DNA from: an uncultured SAR116 cluster alpha proteobacterium
Lineage (GTDB): Bacteria > Pseudomonadota > Alphaproteobacteria > Puniceispirillales > Marisalimonadaceae
Length of the DNA stretch: 57,400 bases
Assembly: GCA_902592615.1 (NCBI GenBank)
Contig: CACJFI010000009.1
Span: forward strand, 1-57,400
Direction of reading: 5' to 3'
Shown: piece after piece, positions 17,444 through 25,583 of the stretch
How positions within the stretch are numbered: position 1 is the first letter of the stretch
Layout: every line of letters begins with the position of its first letter
Position numbers and translations under genes: made by a program
The notes under the pieces: model-generated
Seen by the model: the letters and a program-made list of their open reading frames with translations, nothing else
What the model was told of the DNA's origin: nothing
Database searches by the model: none

Positions 17444-18148
17444 ATGAAAGATAAATGCGTTCTGGTAACAGGTAGTTCAAGTGGAATAGGTTATGAAATA
17501 ACCTCAAAACTTCTTGATTTAGGAGCAAAGGTAATTGGGATAGCCAGAAACCATGATAAATCTAATTTAGTACACAAGAATTATATAACATATGATTGTG
17601 ATGTAAGTGTTCGTGATAAACTAGAAATACTTTTGAAACAAATTTTAAAAAATCATCCTCAAATTAATTGTCTCATAAGTAATGCAGGATATGGTGATTT
17701 CGGTCCTCTTGAAAATTTTTCTACATTACAAATACATAATTTTATGGCTGCAAATTTAACATCTCATATAATAATAACTAAATTTTTGTTACCTCATTTT
17801 AAAAGAAATAAAATGGGAGATGTAATTTTTATTGGTTCTGAAGCAGGGTTATTAGGTGCAAAAAATGGAAGTCTTTATTGTGCTGCAAAATTTGGATTAA
17901 GAGGGTTTTCTCAAGCATTAATTAAGGATGTAGCAAACAAAAATATAAGGGTAAGCATAATTAACCCTGGCATGGTTAGAACTCCCTTTTTTGATAACTT
18001 AAATTTTGAGCCAGGAATAGACAAGGGAAATGCTCTTAGCATTAAAGACATTTCATCAACTGTTGCTTGCGTACTTAACCTTAGTAGAGATACCATTGTA
18101 GACGAAATTAATCTTTCACCTTCAAAAAACGCAATTAAGATCAAATAA
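17444..18148 (+). CDS. Short-chain dehydrogenase/reductase
   Basis: A classical SDR of 234 residues. The NAD(P)-binding motif is TGSSSGIG near the N-terminus, the NNAG-equivalent is SNAGYG, and the catalytic Tyr-x3-Lys is YCAAK with an upstream Ser (GSEAGLLG region). IINPGMVRTPFF is the usual cofactor-loop sequence. It begins 18 bases after the radical SAM gene on the same strand, so it likely belongs to the same operon. Substrate unknown. Its 3' end is convergent with pal, one base apart. Confidence 0.88.
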   Translation: MKDKCVLVTGSSSGIGYEITSKLLDLGAKVIGIARNHDKSNLVHKNYITYDCDVSVRDKLEILLKQILKNHPQINCLISNAGYGDFGPLENFSTLQIHNFMAANLTSHIIITKFLLPHFKRNKMGDVIFIGSEAGLLGAKNGSLYCAAKFGLRGFSQALIKDVANKNIRVSIINPGMVRTPFFDNLNFEPGIDKGNALSIKDISSTVACVLNLSRDTIVDEINLSPSKNAIKIK

Positions 18149-18149
18149 C

Positions 18150-18668
18150 CTAATCAATTATAGTAACGGCGCGTCTATTTTTAGACCAAGCCATTGAATT
18201 TGATCCAACTACAGCTGGTTTCTCTTTTCCATAAGAAATTACCTTAATTCTATCAGGATCGATTCCTTGTATAACTAGATAATCTCTAACAGCAGTAGCT
18301 CTTTGCTCTCCTAAAGCTAAATTGTACTCTCTTGTACCACGCTCATCACAATGACCTTCAATTATAAAATTTAGGTCTGTATTTGCTCTCAAAAATCTTG
18401 ATTGTGAGTCAAGAAGTATTTTTGCGCTTGTATCAAGTTTAGCAGAATCATAATCAAATAATACTCTATCACCTACAGCAATTAATTTGTCAGCTGCGGT
18501 TTGTTTGGCAGCGGCAAATAGACTTTTCTTTTTTTCAACAGAGCTTGAAGCTGAAGCACTACTAGAAGTTGCGGATGTACCACTCACTACCTTTTGTGAA
18601 GCAGTCTCACATGCTGAAAGTAATAAAATAGAAGAAATAGCTGTTGTTATTATAATTTTATTTTTCAT
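18150..18668 (-). CDS. pal: Peptidoglycan-associated lipoprotein
   Basis: Outer-membrane lipoprotein that tethers the envelope to peptidoglycan as part of Tol-Pal. The signal peptide ends in lipobox LLSAC with the lipidated Cys at residue 19. A low-complexity Ser/Ala/Thr linker follows (about residues 22-45), then an OmpA-like domain with EGHCDERGTREYN and the peptidoglycan-binding NRRAVTI end. 172 residues is normal. Unusually it is not next to tolB, tolA, tolQ or tolR; instead a small unknown gene lies immediately upstream and overlaps its start by 11 bases. Confidence 0.94.
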   Translation of the reverse strand: MKNKIIITTAISSILLLSACETASQKVVSGTSATSSSASASSSVEKKKSLFAAAKQTAADKLIAVGDRVLFDYDSAKLDTSAKILLDSQSRFLRANTDLNFIIEGHCDERGTREYNLALGEQRATAVRDYLVIQGIDPDRIKVISYGKEKPAVVGSNSMAWSKNRRAVTIID

Positions 18669-18927
18669 TTGACTTTCCTATAATATAACCATTTTTAATT
18701 ATTTTAGTAAATAATCTAGAAACAGAGTTTTTTGTTTGCGCACAATGATTTGTTTCAGTAACAAATCTGTCATTCACAGCATGCTCACTTAAAAAAATTT
18801 CCTCAGAATTCTCGGATTTTAATTTGTAATGTAATATTCCATTTAAATGTTTTTTTCCTGTTACAGAATAAACTATGTCTAAATTATCTTTTCTAAAAAT
18901 TTTTGTATTTAATTCAATCTCGGCCAT
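18658..18927 (-). CDS. Small unknown protein upstream of pal, 89 residues
   Basis: No family recognised. A reasonable ribosome binding site (AAGAGG on the minus strand, eight bases before the ATG) supports translation. The protein is hydrophilic with one Cys (NHCAQT) and no signal peptide or membrane segment; the first half looks beta-rich (IELNTKIFRKDNLDIVYSVT). The 3' end overlaps the pal start by 11 bases, so pal translation may be coupled to it. The promoter must lie in the gap to its right. Confidence 0.5.
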   Translation of the reverse strand: MAEIELNTKIFRKDNLDIVYSVTGKKHLNGILHYKLKSENSEEIFLSEHAVNDRFVTETNHCAQTKNSVSRLFTKIIKNGYIIGKSNEK

Positions 18928-19271
18928 TTCTATAACCTCTTAAAGATATAAAGATATAAACCATTTTTTTCTAGGGTGACGGCCACCTATATAAACGGAT
19001 GAAATTATATTGTTTTGTTTTAGGTGTCAATCTCAAATGTTTCTTAATATTTAAATATTTCGATTTGCAATTAAATTTTAAATTTGTTGACACAAGTGGG
19101 CTTAGTAAATTTTTCAACTATTATTGCTAAGTTATCTTAATTAAAATAATTATATTCAATCTAGATATTTTTTTAATTTTTTTTAAGTCTATATAAACAA
19201 TTCGGGTATTAGTTTTTAAATAATTAAATGGAAAATTTTTTGCGATAAAATTTTGTTGGCGTTTTGCACTA
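18928..19271. other. Non-coding stretch, mostly featureless
   Basis: About 340 AT-rich bases between the pal-side small gene and the decayed regulator. No open frame of interest on either strand. A TTGACA at 19087-19092 has no proper -10 partner. A short GGTG/CACC inverted repeat (near 18976-18988) and a two-copy AAAGATAT repeat (18942-18957) are too weak to interpret. The promoter of the small gene and pal, reading leftwards, should be here. Confidence 0.4.
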
Positions 19272-19672
19272 ATTTCTTTTTTTTGAAATTAATAGATCCA
19301 GATTTGCTTTTGAAACTTTTGGTAGTTCAAACTCATACTTGATTTTTCAAGTTATTGCTTGGCGTCACATTTTAGTGATAATAGAGGCAAGGCAGTAAAA
19401 TTATGGTTTAAAATAACTGAAACTGGTTTTTAAAAAAATATTGTTTTAACCTACAGCCTTATATCGACTTTGACCTCACTAAGTATATAAACGATTAGAA
19501 GACAAATAAAAAAACTAGAAAACAATAATTGGGTCTCTAATCCAAAAAAAAGGGTGTGAAATTTTGTCCAAGCGAACAAAATAATAACTTTCTTGCAGAC
19601 TTTTTTAATGTTAAAGAGATTAATAAATTAAATCGTTTTATTGATTTAATTGAAAAATATAAATTAATATAA
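19272..19672 (+). pseudogene. Decayed MarR-like transcriptional regulator
   Basis: Translation in shifting frames gives a recognisable MarR-type winged-helix protein. One frame reads FETFGSSNSYLIFQVIAWRH (19309-19368). The next, from about 19369, reads FSDNRGKAVKLWFKITETGF and, after in-frame stops at 19431 and near 19488, TIRRQIKKLENNNWVSNP, the recognition helix and wing, before a TGA near 19557. A third frame ends FFNVKEINKLNRFIDLIEKY before TAA at 19670-19672. At least two frameshifts and three stops disrupt it, and no start codon is seen. The segment order and lengths fit one MarR protein of about 130 residues. It sits directly upstream of an SDR gene it may once have controlled. Confidence 0.62.
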
Positions 19673-19690
19673 ATTAACTAGGACTAAATA

Positions 19691-20449
19691 TTGAAAATAG
19701 AAAATAAAGTTATCGTTGTTACTGGTGGATCAGGTGGGATTGGTCAAGCTTTGGCCAGAAATTTTATTAATGAAAATGCAAAAGCTGTTATACTTCTTGA
19801 CATAAATTTTGATAATTTTGTGTCAACAAATAACAAATTAATTTCTAAAATTTGTGACGTAACAATAGAAAAAGAATTCGCGAAAATTATTGATGAAATT
19901 AATCATGAATTTGGTCTAATTGATATTTTCTGCTCTAACGCTGGAATACTAAGTTTAGGAAATGAGCAGTCATCTATAGAAGATTGGAATAAAAACTGGT
20001 ATCTGCACGTAATGTCTCATGTTTTTGCAGCAAAAAAACTTATACCTGAAATGTTAAAAAGAGGCAGCGGATATTTTGTAAATACATCTTCCGCAGCTGG
20101 CTTGCTAAGTCACATTGACTCAGTCACATATTCAACCACTAAACATGCTGCTATTGGCTTTGCTGAGTGGATTGCCATTACCTACGGAAAACAAGGAATA
20201 GGTGTTTCAATATTATGTCCACAGGCCGTAGAGACAGCTATGACAAAAGGTAGAGAAAATGAAGTTTCTGCACTTGATGGAATGATGAGACCAGAACAAG
20301 TAGCTTTAGATGTTATAAAAGCTATTAAAAAAGAAACTTTTCTTATTTCACCACATGAGCAAGTTTTAGGTTATTTTCAAAATAAAGCTAATAATTATTC
20401 TAGGTGGATTGGAGGCATGCAAAAATTAAGGCAAAGACTAAAATCTTGA
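19691..20449 (+). CDS. Short-chain dehydrogenase/reductase
   Basis: A 252-residue classical SDR. Cofactor motif TGGSGGIG, SNAGIL for the NNAG motif, STSSAAG-like Ser region (NTSSAAGLL) and active-site YSTTK are all present. The start is TTG with GGAC a few bases upstream; no ATG is available near the family start. The substrate is unknown; the segment CPQAVETAMTKG replaces the common NPGxVxT loop. It lies behind the decayed regulator and is convergent with the tartrate-dehydrogenase-like gene, three bases away. Confidence 0.88.
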   Translation: MKIENKVIVVTGGSGGIGQALARNFINENAKAVILLDINFDNFVSTNNKLISKICDVTIEKEFAKIIDEINHEFGLIDIFCSNAGILSLGNEQSSIEDWNKNWYLHVMSHVFAAKKLIPEMLKRGSGYFVNTSSAAGLLSHIDSVTYSTTKHAAIGFAEWIAITYGKQGIGVSILCPQAVETAMTKGRENEVSALDGMMRPEQVALDVIKAIKKETFLISPHEQVLGYFQNKANNYSRWIGGMQKLRQRLKS

Positions 20450-20452
20450 ATT

Positions 20453-21523
20453 TTAAATTGCATCTGCTATCGCAGAACCACAACTAATAGTGTTAGCTTT
20501 TCCTCCTAAATCTCCAGTTCTATATTCTTCTTTTTCTAAAACTTCTTCTATTGCTCTAACAATATGTTCTGATGCTTCTTTAAATCCAAGATATTCAAGC
20601 ATCATTGCTCCTGCCCAAATTTGACCAACTGGATTTGCAATTCCTTGTCCAGCAATATCTGGCGCAGATCCATGAACTGGTTCAAATAATGATGGAAATT
20701 TTTTTTCAGGGTTGATATTGCCAGATGGAGCAATACCGATTGTGCCAGTACAAGCAGGCCCTAAATCTGACAGAATATCACCAAACAAATTTGAAGCTAC
20801 CACAACATTAAATTTGTCAGGGTTAAGTACAAAATGTGCACAAAGTATATCAATATGATATTTATCCCATTTAACTTCTGAGTATTGCTTGGCCATTTCT
20901 TCAACCCTTTCATCCCAATAGGGCATGGTTATAGAAATACCATTGGATTTTGTAGCGGACGTTAAATGTTTTTTTTCTGTTTTATTTGCTAATTCAAATC
21001 CAAATTTGAGAACTCTATCTACACCTACCCGGGACATGATAGTTTCCTGTATAACAATTTCTCTCTCAGTATCTGGAAACATTTTGCCACCTATAGAAGA
21101 GTATTCACCCTCAGTGTTTTCTCTAATAATATAAAAATCTATATCCCCTGGTTTCCGATTTGCAAGAGGGGAAGGAACCCCAGGCATTAATTTAACTGGT
21201 CTAAGATTTATATATTGATCAAACTCTCTTCTAAATTTTAATAAAGATCCCCATAATGAAATATGATCAGGAATTTTATCTGGCCAACCTACTGATCCAA
21301 AAAATAAAGCATCGTGCTCTCCAATTTGCGTCTTCCAATCATCTGGCATCATTTGACCATGTTTTGAATAATAATCATAAGAGCTAAAATCAAAATGATC
21401 AAAGTGAAGATTAATACCATATTTATTTGAAACTACATTCAAAACTTTTAGAGCTTCCGGCATAACCTCTGTTCCAATACCATCCCCTGGTATTACAGCA
21501 ATATTATATTTGTTTTTTTGCAT
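20453..21523 (-). CDS. Tartrate/D-malate dehydrogenase-type beta-decarboxylating dehydrogenase
   Basis: NAD-dependent metal enzyme of the isocitrate/isopropylmalate dehydrogenase superfamily. The 356-residue protein has PGDGIG at the N-terminus, the substrate region DHISLWGSLLKFRREFDQY typical of the TtuC/DmlA (tartrate or D-malate) subgroup rather than LeuB, the RENTEGEYSS loop, and the cofactor motif EPVHGSAPDIAG. Likely substrates are tartrate, D-malate or a related 2-hydroxy-dicarboxylate; which one cannot be decided. The NIPSNAP gene upstream is 9 bases away on the same strand, so both probably share the palindromic promoter region near 21.9 kb. Confidence 0.88.
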   Translation of the reverse strand: MQKNKYNIAVIPGDGIGTEVMPEALKVLNVVSNKYGINLHFDHFDFSSYDYYSKHGQMMPDDWKTQIGEHDALFFGSVGWPDKIPDHISLWGSLLKFRREFDQYINLRPVKLMPGVPSPLANRKPGDIDFYIIRENTEGEYSSIGGKMFPDTEREIVIQETIMSRVGVDRVLKFGFELANKTEKKHLTSATKSNGISITMPYWDERVEEMAKQYSEVKWDKYHIDILCAHFVLNPDKFNVVVASNLFGDILSDLGPACTGTIGIAPSGNINPEKKFPSLFEPVHGSAPDIAGQGIANPVGQIWAGAMMLEYLGFKEASEHIVRAIEEVLEKEEYRTGDLGGKANTISCGSAIADAI

Positions 21524-21532
21524 GAAATTTTC

Positions 21533-21856
21533 CTAATTAGTTTGATAAGGTGTCCATGGAGCAGCTGTCATTAGTTTGTTCTCTTGTGTTAAGATAAGTG
21601 GTCTAAATTCTGAGGCAAACCTTATAAAGTCTTTATCATTATATATAGTTTTCCACAATTCTCTTCTACTATTATCATCTTGAAATTGCCAGACGTGAAT
21701 TATTTGATTTAATGCACCTACATCACCAATATAATATCGTATTATATTATCCCTATATTTTTTTAAAGCTGGCCAACCTAAATCCTCATAAATTTTCATA
21801 GCTGTTGTTAATTTACCAACATGTAATGTGTAAGTTCTTAATTCAAAAATTTTCAA
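21533..21856 (-). CDS. NIPSNAP family protein
   Basis: A 107-residue ferredoxin-like (dimeric alpha-beta barrel) NIPSNAP domain: FELRTYTLHVGKL at the start and NQIIHVWQFQDDNSRRE in the middle are typical. Biochemical role unknown; bacterial members often accompany hydroxyacid or aromatic catabolic genes. The start is decided by the ribosome binding site: GGAGG lies five bases before a TTG at 21856 on the minus strand, giving the family-typical K-I-F-E-L-R-T-Y-T start; an upstream in-frame TTG overlaps the binding site itself and is rejected. Confidence 0.85.
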   Translation of the reverse strand: MKIFELRTYTLHVGKLTTAMKIYEDLGWPALKKYRDNIIRYYIGDVGALNQIIHVWQFQDDNSRRELWKTIYNDKDFIRFASEFRPLILTQENKLMTAAPWTPYQTN

Positions 21857-21880
21857 TATTTCCTCCAATTTTAAATAAAC

Positions 21881-21946
21881 CCTATTCTAACTACATTATT
21901 GAGTTTAATAAAATTTTATTTAATAATGTATGTTAGAAATAATAGG
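21881..21946. promoter_or_regulatory. Extended palindromic operator candidate in divergent promoter region
   Basis: TACATTATT (21892-21900) is repeated inverted as AATAATGTA (21922-21930). The match continues outward with one bulged base: CTAAC on the left against GTTAG on the right, and CCTATT (21881) against AATAGG (ending 21946) after three extra bases. A second, nested perfect palindrome AATAAAATTTTATT is at 21907-21920. It lies between the minus-strand NIPSNAP/dehydrogenase pair and the plus-strand hydroxyacid dehydrogenase, so a dimeric regulator could control both. AT-richness makes chance matches more likely, hence moderate confidence. Confidence 0.5.
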
Positions 21947-21954
21947 AAGTTTAA

Positions 21955-23094
21955 ATGGAAATTTTAGAAATTAAAGATTTAGAAACGTTAGCAAAAAAGC
22001 GTGTTCCCAAAATGTTTTTTGATTATGTAAATTCTGGTTCATGGACTGAAACAACCTACAATGAGAATGTTTCTGACTTTCAAAAGATTAAACTTAGGCA
22101 AAGGGTTGCAATTGATATGTCAAATAGAACTCTTGAAACTAAGATGATTAATCAAACTGTTTCAATGCCAGTAGCAATTGCTCCAACAGGGTTGACAGGA
22201 ATGCAAAGAGCAGATGGAGAAATATTAGCAGCACAAGCAGCAGAAGAATTTGGTATTCCTTTCACTTTGTCAACAATGAGTGTTTGTTCTATTGAAGCAG
22301 TAGCTGAAAAAACAAAAAAACCATTTTGGTTTCAACTTTATGTTATGAAAGATAAAAAATTTATGGAGCGTCTAATTGATAGAGCCAAAGAAGCTAAATG
22401 TAGTGCTTTAGTTTTAACGCTTGATTTACAACTTTTAGGCCAAAGACACAAAGATTTAAGAAATGGACTATCAACTCCACCCAAATTAATCCCAAAGCAT
22501 ATATATCAAGTATTAACTAGGCCCATGTGGTGTTTGAGAATGCTTACAACTAAAAATCATTTTTTTGGAAATATTGTTGGTCACGTAGAAGGAATAAAAG
22601 ACGTAAGATCTTTAGGTTCTTGGATAAGCACTCAGTTTGATCAGAAACTAGATTGGAAAGAAGTAGATTGGATAAGGAAAAGATGGGGTGGCAAATTAAT
22701 AATAAAAGGGATTTTAGATTCTGAAGATGCTCTCTTAGCCTCTAAAACAGGAGCTGATGCTATAATTGTTTCCAATCATGGAGGAAGGCAACTGGATGGG
22801 GCATCATCTACTATAAATATTTTACCTGAAATAGTAGATAAGGTTGGTAAACTTGTTGAGGTTCATTTAGACGGTGGGATTAGATCTGGTCAGGACGTTA
22901 TTAAAGCAATGTGTTTAGGAGCAAGGGGAACGTATATCGGTCGAGCATTTTTGTATGGTTTAGGAGCCCTTGGAAAAGAAGGTGTAACAAAAGCTCTTAA
23001 CATCATTAAAACAGAAGCAGATATGACAATGGCTTTATGTGGTAGAAGAGATATACACGATTTGAATAGAGACAATATTTATAATTTAAAATAA
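21955..23094 (+). CDS. FMN-dependent alpha-hydroxy acid dehydrogenase (LldD-like)
   Basis: Oxidises a 2-hydroxy acid such as L-lactate or glycolate, passing electrons to quinone or oxygen. The 379-residue TIM-barrel has the FMN/substrate residues in AIAPTGLTGMQR, the active-site His in VSNHGGRQLDG and the phosphate-binding HLDGGIRSGQDV. MFFDYVNSGSWTE at the N-terminus is the family signature. A membrane-facing loop region (about residues 180-220, KLIPKHIYQVLTRPMWCLRM) suggests L-lactate-dehydrogenase-type membrane association rather than soluble glycolate oxidase. The exact substrate is not certain. The ATG follows AGGAAG at good spacing. Confidence 0.88.
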   Translation: MEILEIKDLETLAKKRVPKMFFDYVNSGSWTETTYNENVSDFQKIKLRQRVAIDMSNRTLETKMINQTVSMPVAIAPTGLTGMQRADGEILAAQAAEEFGIPFTLSTMSVCSIEAVAEKTKKPFWFQLYVMKDKKFMERLIDRAKEAKCSALVLTLDLQLLGQRHKDLRNGLSTPPKLIPKHIYQVLTRPMWCLRMLTTKNHFFGNIVGHVEGIKDVRSLGSWISTQFDQKLDWKEVDWIRKRWGGKLIIKGILDSEDALLASKTGADAIIVSNHGGRQLDGASSTINILPEIVDKVGKLVEVHLDGGIRSGQDVIKAMCLGARGTYIGRAFLYGLGALGKEGVTKALNIIKTEADMTMALCGRRDIHDLNRDNIYNLK

Positions 23095-23152
23095 TTACAG
23101 TTAAAACTTATAATTTCAATTTTTAATTTAACTTGTTTCGAATTATTATTAA

Positions 23153-24109
23153 TTATTTAAGCTTCGAAAATATAGCAATAGCCGCCTCACTCATTTCTTT
23201 TATGCATATTAGAGCTGTTGGCAATTGTACAGAATTACTCACAAAAGCGTGCATTTGACCCGGGAACAAACGATAATGAACTTCATTTCCAAAAGATAAA
23301 AGTCTTCTTTTATAAGCATCACCCTCATCAACTAGAGGGTCTAGACCAGCTCCAAAAATATAAGTTGGTGGCATGTTTTCTAAGTTAGGTGTTAAAATTG
23401 GAGATGCCCTCCAATCTACTTGTTCTTCATAAGAATTTAAATAATGATCTACAAAATACTTTATAGTTTTTTTATTAAGGATCATTCCTTCGAGTTCTAT
23501 ATCCATAGATCTTCTGCACATAGTCATATCTACCCAAGGATAAACTAAAATTTGACCATGTACTTTTGGGATGATTTTATCTCTTGACATAATCGTGCCA
23601 ACAGTTGCTAAAGCACCACCGGCACTATCTCCACACAAAATGATTTTATTTTCATCAATTTTAAGTTCACTTGATATTTTTATAATTTCAGTAACTGCAT
23701 CTTTTGTTTCAGTAATTTGAGATGGAAATTTGAATTCAGGAGCAAGTTTATAATCAACTGCAATGACTATAGCATTGGTTTGCTTGCAAAGATGTCTACA
23801 TACTAAATCATGACTTTCAAGATCACCCATTACAAATCCACCTCCATGAAAATATATTATTAAAGGTAACTTATCTTTATTAATGTTATGAGAAGATTTG
23901 TTAAAATATTTTCTTAGAGGAATATTTCCAAGAGTACCATTAACTGAGAAATCTTCTACATCCGTAATATCAACCTTCAACTCTTCAGGAGTTTCTGCCA
24001 TTTTTGCTCTTAAAGCTCTAAGCTCCTGCGGTGTAAAGCTCTCAAGAGCAGGTGCATTATTATTTATACGTTCGTTAATTAAAGCTTGTGTGTCTTTATC
24101 AATTTGCAT
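23153..24109 (-). CDS. Alpha/beta hydrolase of the hormone-sensitive lipase (HSL) family
   Basis: An esterase-type protein, 318 residues. Oxyanion motif HGGGF (IYFHGGGFVMGD), nucleophile elbow GDSAGG, a catalytic Asp in GLDPLVDEG and His in PGQMHAFV complete the HSL-family triad. It probably cleaves short acyl esters; the natural substrate is unknown. It stands alone between an FMN dehydrogenase (convergent) and the putative Mn exporter (divergent). Confidence 0.9.
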   Translation of the reverse strand: MQIDKDTQALINERINNNAPALESFTPQELRALRAKMAETPEELKVDITDVEDFSVNGTLGNIPLRKYFNKSSHNINKDKLPLIIYFHGGGFVMGDLESHDLVCRHLCKQTNAIVIAVDYKLAPEFKFPSQITETKDAVTEIIKISSELKIDENKIILCGDSAGGALATVGTIMSRDKIIPKVHGQILVYPWVDMTMCRRSMDIELEGMILNKKTIKYFVDHYLNSYEEQVDWRASPILTPNLENMPPTYIFGAGLDPLVDEGDAYKRRLLSFGNEVHYRLFPGQMHAFVSNSVQLPTALICIKEMSEAAIAIFSKLK

Positions 24110-24289
24110 GCAGTTTCTCTTTTTTATTTATATACTTATAACCATATCAAAATTTATTTTAAATCAAATATTTTAAATCTTGATTAATTTTAAAGCTTAA
24201 AAATTAGTCATGGCTAACTTTATTAGTATATTGACGTTATCAATGCTATGTGCAATATAAGGTGTATAATCAAATTTTACAGAGCATTT

Positions 24290-25459
24290 ATGAATTATAA
24301 CGCATCACAGGCAACCATATACACATTTATTATTAGGTATCAGCAGATATTTAGTTACTTATTTTTATTTGTTGGAGTTTATTTATTTTTTAATATTGAT
24401 AATCAGACATGGGAAATTATAAAATCATCAATTTCTGATGCATATATAGCTGTCACTAGTTTTGTTGCTGGAACGTTATTGTTTTTTTATACATTAGAGA
24501 AGTATCTGAATATAGATATAAAAAAAATTCTTCTTAATAGACCAAAACTAGAAGTCTTTATCAGTTCATTTCTCGGAGCACTCCCAGGTTGTGGTGGTGC
24601 TATTATTGTTCTAACTCAATACTCAAGAGGTAAAGTATCATTTGGATCAGTTGTTGCTGCTCTGACTGCTACAATGGGTGACGCAGCCTTTTTATTAATT
24701 GCAAGAGAACCTTTAACTGGATTGTTAATTCTATTAATCGGTTTAGTAGTAGGACATTTATCAGGTTTACTAGTTAATTCAATTCATGGTAAAAGTTTTA
24801 TGAAGATGAATGGATGTGATTTAATTAGGTTAAATTGTAAACCATCAAAATACAAAACTTCAAAAACTTTAGATTACTTCTGGTTGATTTTGATAATACC
24901 AGGCATAATTTTCGGAATTCTGTCAGCTTTTCAAATTGATTTGGATAGTTATTTCTCGAATAATTTGATTCATAATCCAATAACATTCTTTGGTTTTTTT
25001 GCAGGCTCTTTGTGCTTTGTTATGTGGATTATACCAATTATTAGTGGCTATAAATATAGCCCTTCAGGATCTGATGAAAAGATAATTAGAAGAACTGTCT
25101 CAGATACCAATTTTATAACAGGTTGGGTGATTTTAGCTTTCCTTACCTATGAATTAACTGTCCATTTAGGAGGTTTTAATTTAGAAACTATCTTCAAATC
25201 ATATTATATTTTCATTCCATTAATTGCTATACTAATTGGCTTTTTGCCTGGTTGTGGACCACAAATATTGGTTACCACTCTATACTTAAATGGTATTATA
25301 CCTTTATCTGCACAAATAGGTAATGCAATTTCAAATGATGGTGATGCTTTATTTCCTGCGATAGCGTTGCACCCTAAAGCTGCCTTCATAGCTACAATTT
25401 ACTCAGCTATTCCAGCAATAATAGTTAGCTATGGTTACTTATTTATATTTGAATTTTAA
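24290..25459 (+). CDS. Putative manganese/heavy-metal exporter, 10-TM (PF11449-like)
   Basis: An integral membrane protein of about 389 residues with roughly ten hydrophobic segments. Two related half-repeats each hold a Pro-Gly-Cys-Gly motif: GALPGCGGAIIV in the first half and GFLPGCGPQILV in the second; each is followed by a conserved Asp after a polar segment (TATMGDAAFL, SNDGDALFPA). This duplicated pattern matches the family often annotated as putative manganese transporter or arsenic-efflux-like (ArsP_2). An in-frame ATG at 24248 would add 14 residues; 24290 gives a more normal N-terminus. No yybP-ykoY-type Mn riboswitch is recognisable upstream. Confidence 0.78.
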   Translation: MNYNASQATIYTFIIRYQQIFSYLFLFVGVYLFFNIDNQTWEIIKSSISDAYIAVTSFVAGTLLFFYTLEKYLNIDIKKILLNRPKLEVFISSFLGALPGCGGAIIVLTQYSRGKVSFGSVVAALTATMGDAAFLLIAREPLTGLLILLIGLVVGHLSGLLVNSIHGKSFMKMNGCDLIRLNCKPSKYKTSKTLDYFWLILIIPGIIFGILSAFQIDLDSYFSNNLIHNPITFFGFFAGSLCFVMWIIPIISGYKYSPSGSDEKIIRRTVSDTNFITGWVILAFLTYELTVHLGGFNLETIFKSYYIFIPLIAILIGFLPGCGPQILVTTLYLNGIIPLSAQIGNAISNDGDALFPAIALHPKAAFIATIYSAIPAIIVSYGYLFIFEF

Positions 25460-25583
25460 AATTTAATTTTTTTTTAATCATCATAATTTTTTTTCATTTA
25501 AATAAAAAGAGGGACTTGATAGATAGCTCTTCTAAAGTTAATGTAATAATATTTATTTCATTATTGTACTAACAAAGAATCTT

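Noticed and set aside
18942-18988. AAAGATAT two-copy repeat and short GGTG/CACC hairpin, possible RNA element
   Set aside because: Only two copies and a four-pair stem; no match to a riboswitch, 6S, SRP or tmRNA core that I can recognise.
19087-19092. TTGACA as a promoter -35 element
   Set aside because: No -10-like hexamer at 16-18 bases downstream; also there is no intact gene to read into on the plus strand until the decayed regulator.
24178-24289. Mn riboswitch upstream of the putative Mn exporter
   Set aside because: No G/C-bearing stems or conserved loop motifs of the yybP-ykoY type could be found in this AT-rich region by eye.
25500-25545. Inverted AAGAG...CTCTT near the Mn exporter end, possible terminator
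   Set aside because: Stem of only five pairs with a 15-base loop and no T-run after it; not a credible Rho-independent terminator.
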